DNA of 8,207 bases from Marinospirillum sp. (GCA_007116865.1 SKHR01000122.1:1-8207), one strand, 5' to 3'. Shown: positions 1 to 5,822, numbered from the stretch's first letter. The notes: generated from the sequence alone by a model not told the origin. Numbers and translations: made by a program.

Positions 1-71
1 CGCTATCCCTCCCCGGCCTAGAAGTCCGGGGTATCTCGCGCAAGACAGATGAGCGAAGCCCAAGTCAATGA
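1..71 (+). CDS. 3' end of an upstream gene, possibly the hipB antitoxin (partial)
   Basis: The first bases before hipA are open in two frames. One frame ends at the TGA at 69-71, giving a tail that contains GLEVRGISRKTDE and overlaps hipA by 23 bp. The other ends at the TGA at 50-52, giving a proline/arginine-rich tail with a 4-bp ATGA overlap. I prefer the first because its residues look more like a folded protein end, but this is weak. HipA toxins are usually encoded just downstream of, and often overlapping, a small XRE-type DNA-binding antitoxin HipB, so the antitoxin is the natural guess. No helix-turn-helix is visible because only about 22 codons are present. The identity is inferred from context alone. 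Confidence 0.38.
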   Translation, partial: LSLPGLEVRGISRKTDERSPSQ

Positions 72-1317
72 GATCAAGGTGCTCAAGCTGAGCTTGCACG
101 AAAGACTGGTTGGATACTTGGCTGGCTTTCAAGGCGGCAGAAATGTGCTGAGTTTTGCCGATGAATTCAAGCGCGATGCAAGCCGCCCTACATTAAGTTT
201 GATTACCCACCCAGCCTTTCCTCATGCTGAAAAAATCATGTCTGAACCCTGGGCAAGAAACCAAAGATTGCATCCTACGCTGTCCAATTTACTGCCAGAG
301 GGATCCTTGCGGGAGTTGGTTGCGCAAGGGCTCAAAGTTCACGTCGACAACGAGTTCCATATCCTCTCGTATTTGGGTGCTGACCTCCCTGGTGCTTTGG
401 TTGCTGAGCCGATGGAACCTGACGATGTTCCAGATAGTATTCTCAATACTCACGGCAAAGCGCGTGCAATCAGGTTTGACGCAGTATCACCAGACAATAA
501 ATTTTCATTGGCTGGTGTCCAGATGAAATTTTCCATGAAGGAAAAGGATGGGCGCTACAATCTTTCCAAGGGCGATGTCTTGGGAGATTGGATAGTAAAG
601 ACCCCTTCCACCAAGCATAAAGACGTGCCTGTGAACGAATTCACCGCAATGAAACTTGCGGAATTAGTGGGTGTTGATATTCCAGAGATCAAGCTGGTTG
701 AGTTGAATAAACTCGACAACCTGCCTCAAATAAACCTGCCCGATGAAAAGCTAGCCTTCGCAATCAAGCGTTTTGATCGCAACGATGATGTGCGCATCCA
801 CATGGAAGACTTTGCCCAGGCACTGGTTAAGTATGCCCATGAAAAATACAGCTCAGCGAACTACGAGCAAATTGGCCGGGTTATTTATGGCTATTCTGGT
901 GACGGCTTGGCCGATGCTCAACAGTTCGCCAGGCGATTGCTGGTTAACATCCTTCTTGCCAACGGTGATGCGCATCTAAAAAACTGGAGTTTGATTTATT
1001 CAGATAAACTCACACCAAGGCTTTCACCAGCCTACGATATCGTTACCACGAGCGCATATATCGATGGTGAACGGAGTTACGCACTGAATTTAGGAAAGAC
1101 TAAAGACTGGTATCACGTCTCAATGGCAAATTTTCAGTTATGGGCGAATAGCGCCGAGATTCCATGGCGAGCAATCAAACCCCACCTGGATGATGTGATG
1201 GAAAAGGCCAGAAGTCTTTGGCGGGAAGCGCTTAAAGACCTCCCCATGAATGAGGTGCACAAGAAAAAACTGAAGGACCACTGGGGAAGTTTGCATGAGG
1301 ACTTTCGGATTAAATAG
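49..1317 (+). CDS. hipA: HipA-family serine/threonine kinase toxin
   Basis: This encodes a 422-residue protein, close to the 440 of E. coli HipA. HipA kinases phosphorylate a translation target (GltX in E. coli), raise ppGpp and cause growth arrest, and they are neutralised by HipB. The N-terminal subdomain spans about residues 10-120. It is followed by the autophosphorylated-serine loop FSLAGVQMK (Ser153, equivalent to E. coli Ser150). The ATP-binding Lys184 lies in WIVKTP, the catalytic loop NGDAHLKNWS holds Asp307 and Asn312, and the metal-binding Asp330 lies in SPAYDIV. All key residues are intact, so the kinase should be active. There is no clear Shine-Dalgarno before ATG 49, so translation is probably coupled to the overlapping upstream gene. 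A GTG at 79 is an alternative start. Base composition is more AT-rich than in the neighbours, which suggests acquisition. The target of this subfamily cannot be read from the sequence. Confidence 0.93.
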   Translation: MSEAQVNEIKVLKLSLHERLVGYLAGFQGGRNVLSFADEFKRDASRPTLSLITHPAFPHAEKIMSEPWARNQRLHPTLSNLLPEGSLRELVAQGLKVHVDNEFHILSYLGADLPGALVAEPMEPDDVPDSILNTHGKARAIRFDAVSPDNKFSLAGVQMKFSMKEKDGRYNLSKGDVLGDWIVKTPSTKHKDVPVNEFTAMKLAELVGVDIPEIKLVELNKLDNLPQINLPDEKLAFAIKRFDRNDDVRIHMEDFAQALVKYAHEKYSSANYEQIGRVIYGYSGDGLADAQQFARRLLVNILLANGDAHLKNWSLIYSDKLTPRLSPAYDIVTTSAYIDGERSYALNLGKTKDWYHVSMANFQLWANSAEIPWRAIKPHLDDVMEKARSLWREALKDLPMNEVHKKKLKDHWGSLHEDFRIK

Positions 1318-1418
1318 GCTCATATTACGCGGCACTGCTCAGACGGTAATCCCCCCGAAAAATAGCGGTGCTCAAAAGTAGAGTTTTTCCGTAAGCAGTG
1401 TGCAAGGAGATTCTGCAC
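1318..1418. other. Spacer between hipA and the ssrA terminator, no gene
   Basis: I see no convincing gene here. It holds a C-run (GGTAATCCCCCC) and, at 1400-1420, a 6-bp inverted repeat (TGTGCA, 9-nt loop, TGCACA). That hairpin is followed by A residues on the + strand, so it is not a terminator for hipA. The text does not resemble the flanking genes and may be the junction between an inserted element and the ssrA locus. Confidence 0.4.
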
Positions 1419-1445
1419 AAAAAAACCCGCTAGCTGCGGGCTTTT
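1419..1445 (-). terminator. Rho-independent terminator of ssrA, possibly bidirectional
   Basis: Read on the minus strand, this is AAAAG, then CCCGC, a 5-nt loop (AGCTA), GCGGG, then seven T residues. It is a compact GC stem extended by A/T pairs, about 45 nt past the mature 3' end of tmRNA. On the + strand the same hairpin is followed by CTTTTC, so it could also stop hipA transcripts, less efficiently. Confidence 0.85.
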
Positions 1446-1488
1446 CAGTTAATTCAGACCTATGTGGAAGCATCTGGATTTTAGTAGG

Positions 1489-1849
1489 TGGTGGAGACGG
1501 CGGGAGTTGAACCCGCGTCCGCCGATACTCTGCCCTCGGATCTACATGCTTAGTTTCGCCATTTGTTTTAACCGTTGGGTCTCCGACGAACAGGATACCC
1601 TTCAGCGATCCTTCGATTGAATTTTAGCAGCGCCGACGAAGGCGATCTTTGCTGCGAGCCTATCTGGCTGCGCTCATAATCTCAATTCACCTGCGATAGG
1701 CAACATGGCTTCATGAGTAGCCTCAAGCGGCTAGAGCGTAAGTGTCGTCGTTTGCGACTATAACGTTGAAACAATTGATTTACGAGAGTTGCTTCCCTCT
1801 CGGCATGCACCTTAGGTTTCGCCATCGCCGTCGAAGCCAGAACGTCCCC
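1489..1849 (-). ncRNA. ssrA: Transfer-messenger RNA (tmRNA, SsrA)
   Basis: tmRNA enters ribosomes stalled on broken or non-stop mRNA as an alanyl-tRNA mimic, then supplies a short reading frame that tags the unfinished protein for proteolysis. The RNA is 361 nt. Its 5' end, GGGGACGTTCTGGCTTCGACGG, matches the conserved tmRNA start. Its 3' end has a T-arm with GGGTTCAACTCCC and finishes CGTCTCCACCA. The 5' GGGGACG pairs with the 3' CGTCTCC to form the 7-bp acceptor stem, and CCA is encoded at 1489-1491. The resume signal TAGTC precedes the tag GCA codon. The RNA is a single piece, not the permuted two-piece form. smpB lies just upstream on the same strand, 88 bp away, and the terminator follows. 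Confidence 0.97.
1723..1755 (-). other. tmRNA tag-peptide reading frame (ANDDTYALAA)
   Basis: Starting from the resume codon GCA at 1753-1755, the frame reads Ala-Asn-Asp-Asp-Thr-Tyr-Ala-Leu-Ala-Ala and stops at TGA (1723-1725). It keeps the AND start, which in E. coli binds the SspB adaptor, and the ALAA end recognised by ClpXP and ClpAP. It differs from the E. coli tag ANDENYALAA at positions 4 and 5. The conserved TAGTC just upstream sets the resume point. Confidence 0.95.
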
Positions 1850-1864
1850 TGAGTGTGGCTGCGC

Positions 1865-1870
1865 AGTTTA
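1865..1870 (-). promoter_or_regulatory. Candidate -10 element of the ssrA promoter
   Basis: On the minus strand, TAAACT is preceded by TGTGC, which gives a partly extended -10. Initiation about 7 nt downstream would leave a leader of roughly 8-10 nt before the mature 5' end at 1849, as expected for a precursor trimmed by RNase P. No good -35 is visible at 16-18 bp. The position fits better than the sequence match does. Confidence 0.42.
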
Positions 1871-1937
1871 GCACAGCTGTTGTATTAAACCAGTGGCGGC
1901 TTAAAAAGTTCCTTTCTACTTAGCCGGCCTGACGCAT

Positions 1938-2420
1938 TTAGCGATTTTGCTCGCGCATGATACGGCCTTTTTGCCGCTGCCAGTCTCGGTCTTTATCGCT
2001 GGCCCGTTTGTCATGCATCTGTTTGCCTTTGACCAGTGCCAGTTGGCACTTGACCTTATTGCCTTTCCAGTAGAGCGACAGGGGCACACAGGTAAAGCCC
2101 TTCTGGTTGATTTGACCTAAAAGGCGGGCAATTTCTTTTTTGTGCAGCAGCAGCTTGCGGGTGCGTGTTGGATCAGCCACCACATGGGTGGATGCGCTAT
2201 TGAGCGGCGTGATGTGCGAGCCGAGCAGCCAGGCTTCTTCATTCTTGATCAGAATATAGGTATCGGTCAGCTGGCATTTTCCCGCGCGCAGGCTTTTGAC
2301 TTCCCAGCCAGCCAGCACCACACCGGCTTCCAGCGTTTCTTCAATATGATATTCGTGCCGGGCTTTGCGGTTCACCGCAATGGTGTTGCTATCCGGCTTG
2401 TTTTTGGATTTTTTTCCCAT
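1938..2420 (-). CDS. smpB: SsrA-binding protein SmpB
   Basis: SmpB binds the tRNA-like domain of tmRNA, delivers it to the ribosomal A site and uses its C-terminal tail to probe the empty mRNA channel. The protein is 160 residues, the usual length. It shows the family opening NRKARHEYHIEETLEAG (residues 17-33), then GWEVKSLRAGK (38-48) and DTYILIKN in the oligonucleotide-binding barrel. The basic tail starts at VKGKQMHDKR (130-139) and ends in a run rich in Lys, Arg and Asp. The start codon at 2418-2420 has only a weak purine stretch (AAAAGAA) upstream. The gene lies immediately upstream of ssrA on the same strand, but ssrA seems to have its own promoter in the gap. It is divergent from ratA, as in many gammaproteobacteria. 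Confidence 0.97.
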   Translation of the reverse strand: MGKKSKNKPDSNTIAVNRKARHEYHIEETLEAGVVLAGWEVKSLRAGKCQLTDTYILIKNEEAWLLGSHITPLNSASTHVVADPTRTRKLLLHKKEIARLLGQINQKGFTCVPLSLYWKGNKVKCQLALVKGKQMHDKRASDKDRDWQRQKGRIMREQNR

Positions 2421-2487
2421 AATTCTTTTGTGACTCGTTTAGTGTACCGATGATCGCCATGTTATTGCCTGCATCCCGTCCACCCCG

Positions 2488-2496
2488 TGCTAGAAT
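2488..2496 (+). promoter_or_regulatory. Extended -10 promoter for ratA-rnfH
   Basis: TGCTAGAAT is a TGn-extended -10 with 5 of 6 matches to TATAAT, 36 bp before the chosen ratA ATG. A -35 is poor (CCTGCA at 17 bp), but extended -10 promoters can work without one. A perfect inverted repeat overlaps its 3' side and the likely start point. Confidence 0.5.
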
Positions 2497-2506
2497 CCAA
2501 GGATTC
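2493..2506. repeat. Perfect 6-bp inverted repeat GAATCC-AA-GGATTC
   Basis: The two arms are separated by only 2 nt, too tight for a normal RNA hairpin but the right shape for a small dimeric operator. It overlaps the last bases of the ratA -10 and the expected transcription start. No regulator can be named. Confidence 0.5.
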
Positions 2507-2532
2507 GATTTTCAGGTGAAGTGGAGATGTGT

Positions 2533-2970
2533 ATGAGCCGGATCAGTCGCTCGGCTTTGGTCATGCACTCGGCGAAAGAAATGTTCGAGTTGGTCAATGA
2601 TTGCGAATCTTACCCGAAATTCCTTTCCGGGTGCAGTGATGCACGCCTGATTAAGCGCACCGACAGCGAATTGATCGGTGAGCTGGAGCTGTCTAAAGCC
2701 GGCTTAAAGTACCGATTCACGACGCGCAACGGTTTGTTTGAGCCGGAACGCATCTTGCTGGAACTGCAAGAAGGACCCTTTAAAAAGCTGGAAGGCGAGT
2801 GGCTCTTTACCCCTTTAAGTGATGAGGCCTGCAAGGTCAGCCTTGATTTGGAGTTCGAACTGGCTGGGCGCGTTGTCTCTGCTGCATTAGGCCCTTTGTT
2901 TAGTCAGGTGGCATCCAACCTTGTTGATGCTTTTGTTAAACGGGCGGATGAAGTCTATGGAAAAAAGTAA
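2533..2970 (+). CDS. ratA: RatA, START/Coq10-like ribosome association protein
   Basis: This is a 145-residue single-domain protein of the polyketide-cyclase/START (Coq10-like) family. Matches to E. coli RatA run its whole length: ISRSALV (4-10), VNDCESYPKFLSGC (21-34), SKAGLKYRFTTRN (54-66), EGPFKKLEGEWLFTPL (80-95) and the C-terminal helix ending in KRADEVYGKK. E. coli RatA was reported to bind the 50S subunit and block 70S formation, and a pathogenic-strain homologue (PasT) was linked to persistence and respiration. Homology to Coq10 suggests a ubiquinone-related role instead. I chose the ATG at 2533 because GTGGAG lies 6 nt upstream and the protein then starts like E. coli RatA. In-frame GTG 2521 and ATG 2527 are less likely because they overlap that Shine-Dalgarno. 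The 3' end overlaps rnfH by 14 bp. Confidence 0.92.
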   Translation: MSRISRSALVMHSAKEMFELVNDCESYPKFLSGCSDARLIKRTDSELIGELELSKAGLKYRFTTRNGLFEPERILLELQEGPFKKLEGEWLFTPLSDEACKVSLDLEFELAGRVVSAALGPLFSQVASNLVDAFVKRADEVYGKK

Positions 2971-3262
2971 CTCTCTGGTAGATATAGAAGTGGTTTATGG
3001 GCTGGCTGATCGGCAGAAGCTCTTGTCGATCAAGGTGGCAGAAGGCACGAGCGTTCGTGAAGCGGCACTTCAGTCAGGCATGGATCAGCATTTTGACGAC
3101 CTGGATTTGCACACAGCCAAGTTGGGTATTTTTGGCAAGCAGGTCGCTAAACCTGAGTCGCAGACGGTGAAGGCGGGCGATCGGATTGAGATTTATCGCC
3201 CTTTGATTGCAGATCCCAAGAAGGTTCGTGCTCAAAAAGCCGCGAAACAAAGCGGCGATTAA
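2957..3262 (+). CDS. rnfH: RnfH family protein (UPF0125, ubiquitin-like fold)
   Basis: This is a 101-residue protein of the RnfH/RatB (PasI) family, a beta-grasp ubiquitin-like fold. It ends with the family hallmark GDRIEIYRPLIADPKKVR (about residues 74-91), which matches the E. coli protein closely. An earlier conserved stretch, DIEVVYGL, is at 9-16. Its biochemical role is not established. The name comes from linkage to rnf genes in some bacteria, and PasI was proposed as the antitoxin of PasT/RatA. The ATG at 2957 gives the expected N-terminus, with GATGAAG upstream as a modest ribosome site. ATG 2948 or more upstream codons would add residues that fit the family poorly. It overlaps ratA by 14 bp, implying coupled translation, and its stop overlaps the bamE stop on the other strand. 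Confidence 0.9.
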   Translation: MEKSNSLVDIEVVYGLADRQKLLSIKVAEGTSVREAALQSGMDQHFDDLDLHTAKLGIFGKQVAKPESQTVKAGDRIEIYRPLIADPKKVRAQKAAKQSGD

Positions 3263-3597
3263 ATGCCTTCGCGGTGGATTTCGCTGACCCTGGGGGGCTG
3301 GCTGCCATCCTCAACAAACTGAATGCGCAGGTGTTTGCGCTCAACCAGGGCCTCACCCCGGCGCAGTTGGTAAACATAATCCCACTGGTTGGGGTTGCCT
3401 GGCTGGGTCAACAATGGCGTGCCTAGCAGGTAAAGCACCTGTGACTGACTCATGCCCACTTGCAGTTGCTCAACGGCTTCAATATCCAGCAGATTGCCTT
3501 GCTGGATGCCGCGTTTATGTGGGGCCAACCAACCACAAGCCGTCAGACTTAGGGTTAGAATCAGAAGAATGAACAGGGTAGAGATGCGTTTTTTCAT
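3259..3597 (-). CDS. bamE: Outer membrane protein assembly factor BamE (SmpA/OmlA lipoprotein)
   Basis: BamE is a small lipoprotein of the BAM complex, which folds beta-barrel proteins into the outer membrane. The 112 residues start with a lipoprotein signal: MKKR, a hydrophobic run (8-18), then the lipobox LTAC with Cys21 as the lipidated residue. Gly22 at +2 rather than Asp fits sorting to the outer membrane. The mature part has RGIQQGNLL, the core VGMSQSQVLYLLGTPLL and WDYVY, all typical of the SmpA/OmlA domain. Length matches E. coli BamE (113). It is divergent from fur, the classic omlA-fur pairing of pseudomonads, and convergent with rnfH, sharing the 4-bp TTAA that encodes both stop codons. 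Confidence 0.95.
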   Translation of the reverse strand: MKKRISTLFILLILTLSLTACGWLAPHKRGIQQGNLLDIEAVEQLQVGMSQSQVLYLLGTPLLTQPGNPNQWDYVYQLRRGEALVERKHLRIQFVEDGSQPPRVSEIHREGI

Positions 3598-3631
3598 GAT
3601 CGATGGGTTTAACTCTGCGGCACTTCGGTGA

Positions 3632-3637
3632 ATAATA
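3632..3637 (-). promoter_or_regulatory. Candidate -10 for bamE
   Basis: The minus strand reads TATTAT, 5 of 6 matches to the sigma70 -10, 34 bp before the bamE start. The best -35 partner is TTAAGT at 18 bp, a weak match. I found no convincing Fur box in the 115-bp bamE-fur gap. Confidence 0.35.
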
Positions 3638-3712
3638 GAGCGTAAAGCGCATGATACTTAAAACTCGGTTAGACTGCGAAAAAATCTTTCGACTGGAGCT
3701 TAGAGAAATCTG

Positions 3713-4126
3713 ATGGCTGATGAAAACCAGGAACTCCGCAAAGCTGGCCTGAAAGTCACCCTGCCGAGAATTAAAATTCTCCAGGTGCTTGAACGCCACT
3801 CAGACGACCACCTCAGTGCCGAGGATGTTTATAAGGCGTTGATTGAGGCCGGCGAGGATGTCGGGCTCGCTACCGTGTACCGCGTTCTGACCCAGTTTGA
3901 AGCGGCCGGACTGGTCGACAAGCATAACTTTGATGGTGGCCACGCTGTTTTTGAGCTCTCCAAAGAAGATCACCACGATCACATGGTGAATGTCGATACC
4001 GGTGAGGTCATCGAGTTTTACGATGAGCAGATTGAGCGCCGTCAGCACGAGCTGGCCAAAGAACACGGCCTTGAGCTAGTTGACCATGCGCTTGTGCTTT
4101 ACGTCAAAAAGAAGAAGTCGCGCTGA
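3713..4126 (+). CDS. fur: Ferric uptake regulator Fur (cysteine-free)
   Basis: Fur is a dimeric repressor that binds Fe(II) and shuts off iron-uptake genes. The 137 residues align with Pseudomonas and E. coli Fur throughout. The winged-helix DNA-binding half includes AGLKVTLPRIKIL (11-23) and GLATVYRVLTQFEAAGLV (51-68). Metal ligands are kept: His33, Glu81, His90 and Glu101 for one site, and His87, Asp89, Glu108 and His125 for the other. The CxxC that binds structural zinc in E. coli Fur is replaced by Asn93-Val-Asp-Thr96, and the whole protein has no cysteine. P. aeruginosa Fur, as I recall it, keeps one of these cysteines. The C-terminus is short and basic (KKKKSR), like Pseudomonas. The ATG at 3713 gives the canonical N-terminus, with AGAG upstream. 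It converges on recN with a 1-bp gap. Confidence 0.96.
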   Translation: MADENQELRKAGLKVTLPRIKILQVLERHSDDHLSAEDVYKALIEAGEDVGLATVYRVLTQFEAAGLVDKHNFDGGHAVFELSKEDHHDHMVNVDTGEVIEFYDEQIERRQHELAKEHGLELVDHALVLYVKKKKSR

Positions 4127-4127
4127 C

Positions 4128-5783
4128 CTAGTGCTGCCATCCTTTCAGCATCTCTCTAGCATGATTCAGAGTGGATGCTGAAAGCTGAACCCCGCCCAGC
4201 ATTCTTGCCAGTTCCTGCACCCGTCCTTCCTCATCCAGCAAAGCCATGTGTGACAGGGTTTCCTTGTCGCTCGATGTTTTGTGGATATGCAGATGCCAGT
4301 CACCCTGAGCCGCCACTTGCGGCAAGTGGGTCACACACAGCACCTGGCGCTGGGTCGCCAGTTGATGCAGCAGACGCCCGACGATCTCAGCGGTCGCGCC
4401 TGAAATGCCCACATCCACTTCATCAAAGACCAGGGTCGGTATTTGACTCAAGTGCGCGGTGACCACCTGAATCGCCAGACTGATGCGAGACAATTCACCA
4501 CCGGATGCAATTTTAACCAGGGGTTTGGCGGGCTGACCTGGGTTGGGCGCGATCAAAAATTCAACCAATTCTGCTCCCTGGGGCTGCAGACGGGTTAGCG
4601 GCTCAAAACTCACGCGGAACTGGCTTTTTTCCATGCCCAGACAGGCCAGTTGGGCATCAACCGCCTCTTCTAAACGAGCCGCCGCCTCGCGCCGCCGGGC
4701 AGAAAGTGCTGCTGCGGTTTGCGTGAGCCGCTGTTCCTGCGCCTCAAGATCGTGCTTCAGGGTTTCAAGCTGTGCTTCATCGACATCCTCTCGCGCCAGG
4801 GTTTGACGCAGGCTTTGATGGTGCGCCAGCAGGTTTTCGGGAGTGACCTGATGTTTACGCGCGGTTTGATAAATCAGGTTGAGCCGCGCTTCCAGTGCCT
4901 GCAAACGCTGCGGGTCTAGCTCCAGGTGGCTGGTAAAGTGCGCCAGATCCCGGCTCGCCTCTTGAAGCTGTATCTGCGCATCGCTGAGCAGCTGACATAC
5001 ATTATCCAGACTGGCCAGTGGAAGCTGTTTGAGTGCCTGCAACGCATAGGTGACCTGCTGCAAAGCACCACCTTCATCCTGATCACACCAGGCCAGCGCC
5101 TGCTCACCCGTCGCGATCAGTTGCTCTGCGTTTGCCAACTGCGCCTGCTCCTGCTCCAGCGCTTCCAGCTCACCGTCGACCAGTGCCAGTTGATCCAGTT
5201 CTTCAACTTGATAACGCAACAGCTGAATACGTGCCTGCTGGGCAGCGTCCTGCGCTTCAAGCTGACGAATTTGTTTTTGCAATGCCTGGTGATCACGCCA
5301 TTGGGCAGCAAAAGCGGCCTGCTCGGCCTCCAATCCGGCGTAAGCATCCAGCAACGACCAATGAATGTCTTTTTTCAGCAGGGAGTGATGTGCATGCTGA
5401 CCGTGCATGTCCAACAACAGCTCACCCAGGGCTTTGAGCTGCTGAACCGGGCAGGGCTGACCATTGATCCAGGCTTTAGAGCGACCATTGGCCATGATGC
5501 TGCGGCGTAACAAGCACTCCTGATCATCCAGATCATTGGCTTGCAGCCAGGCACGTGCCTGAGGTTGATGGGTCAAGTCAAAGCGGGCACTCACTTCTGC
5601 GCGGTCAGTACCATGACGCAGGCTGTCGGCATCGGCTCGATCACCCAGCGCCAACCCCAGTGCTTGCAGCAGAATCGACTTGCCCGCGCCGGTTTCACCG
5701 GTGATCACGGTCATGCCAGGGCGAAAATCCAGTTCCAGATGATCAACGATGGCTAACTGTTGAATCGTGAGGCTGGTCAGCAT
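4128..5783 (-). CDS. recN: DNA repair protein RecN
   Basis: RecN is an SMC-like ATPase of the cytosol that helps repair double-strand breaks together with RecA. The 551 residues match the 553 of E. coli. The Walker A motif is GETGAGKS (29-36) and DMHGQH follows at 125-130. A long Gln/Glu/Ala-rich coiled-coil region runs from about 150 to 380. The C-terminal head has the ABC signature SGGELSR (427-433), the Walker B LVFDEVD (451-457) and an H-loop His486 in CVTHLPQVAA. The ATG at 5783 is chosen because GAGGAG ends 6 nt before it. The ATG at 5789 directly abuts that Shine-Dalgarno and is unlikely. It is divergent from grpE, as often seen, and preceded by a promoter with a LexA-like site. No terminator is visible in the gap to fur. 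Confidence 0.97.
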   Translation of the reverse strand: MLTSLTIQQLAIVDHLELDFRPGMTVITGETGAGKSILLQALGLALGDRADADSLRHGTDRAEVSARFDLTHQPQARAWLQANDLDDQECLLRRSIMANGRSKAWINGQPCPVQQLKALGELLLDMHGQHAHHSLLKKDIHWSLLDAYAGLEAEQAAFAAQWRDHQALQKQIRQLEAQDAAQQARIQLLRYQVEELDQLALVDGELEALEQEQAQLANAEQLIATGEQALAWCDQDEGGALQQVTYALQALKQLPLASLDNVCQLLSDAQIQLQEASRDLAHFTSHLELDPQRLQALEARLNLIYQTARKHQVTPENLLAHHQSLRQTLAREDVDEAQLETLKHDLEAQEQRLTQTAAALSARRREAAARLEEAVDAQLACLGMEKSQFRVSFEPLTRLQPQGAELVEFLIAPNPGQPAKPLVKIASGGELSRISLAIQVVTAHLSQIPTLVFDEVDVGISGATAEIVGRLLHQLATQRQVLCVTHLPQVAAQGDWHLHIHKTSSDKETLSHMALLDEEGRVQELARMLGGVQLSASTLNHAREMLKGWQH

Positions 5784-5802
5784 ACGCATCTCCTCGCTGA
5801 AT

Positions 5803-5822
5803 TCATGATCATTTATACAGTA
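5803..5822 (-). promoter_or_regulatory. Candidate LexA (SOS) operator of recN
   Basis: The minus strand reads TACTGTATAAATGATCATGA. The first half-site TACTGTATA is a perfect match to the gammaproteobacterial LexA consensus TACTGTATATATATACAGTA. The second half is degenerate, with CAT where CAG is expected, so the CTG-N10-CAG rule is not fully met. The site abuts the recN -10 and covers the predicted start point, where a repressor would block initiation. recN is a strongly SOS-induced gene in E. coli. Confidence 0.55.

Noticed and set aside
1400..1420. Hairpin TGTGCA-9 nt-TGCACA as the hipA terminator
   Set aside because: On the + strand it is followed by a run of A, not T, and the stem has only 6 bp. 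The ssrA hairpin at 1419-1445 is a better stop.
2521..2532. ratA start at GTG 2521 or ATG 2527
   Set aside because: These codons overlap the GTGGAG ribosome site that serves ATG 2533, and family proteins begin at the equivalent of 2533.
2921..2956. rnfH start at TTG 2921 or ATG 2927
   Set aside because: It would add a hydrophobic stretch read from the ratA coding sequence in another frame, which RnfH proteins lack.
3677..3691. Inverted repeat CGAAA-AAATC-TTTCG upstream of fur as an operator or Fur box
   Set aside because: It is only 5 bp per arm, A/T-rich and unlike the GATAATGATAATCATTATC Fur consensus, so it may be chance.
4926..5510. 194-codon open frame opposite recN
   Set aside because: It lies entirely within recN on the other strand, resembles no known protein and is explained by recN codon bias. 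The same holds for the frames opposite smpB, grpE and dnaK.
5784..5789. recN start at the ATG at 5787-5789
   Set aside because: The Shine-Dalgarno GAGGAG directly touches this ATG, leaving no spacer. The next ATG, two codons later, has 6 nt and matches the E. coli N-terminus.
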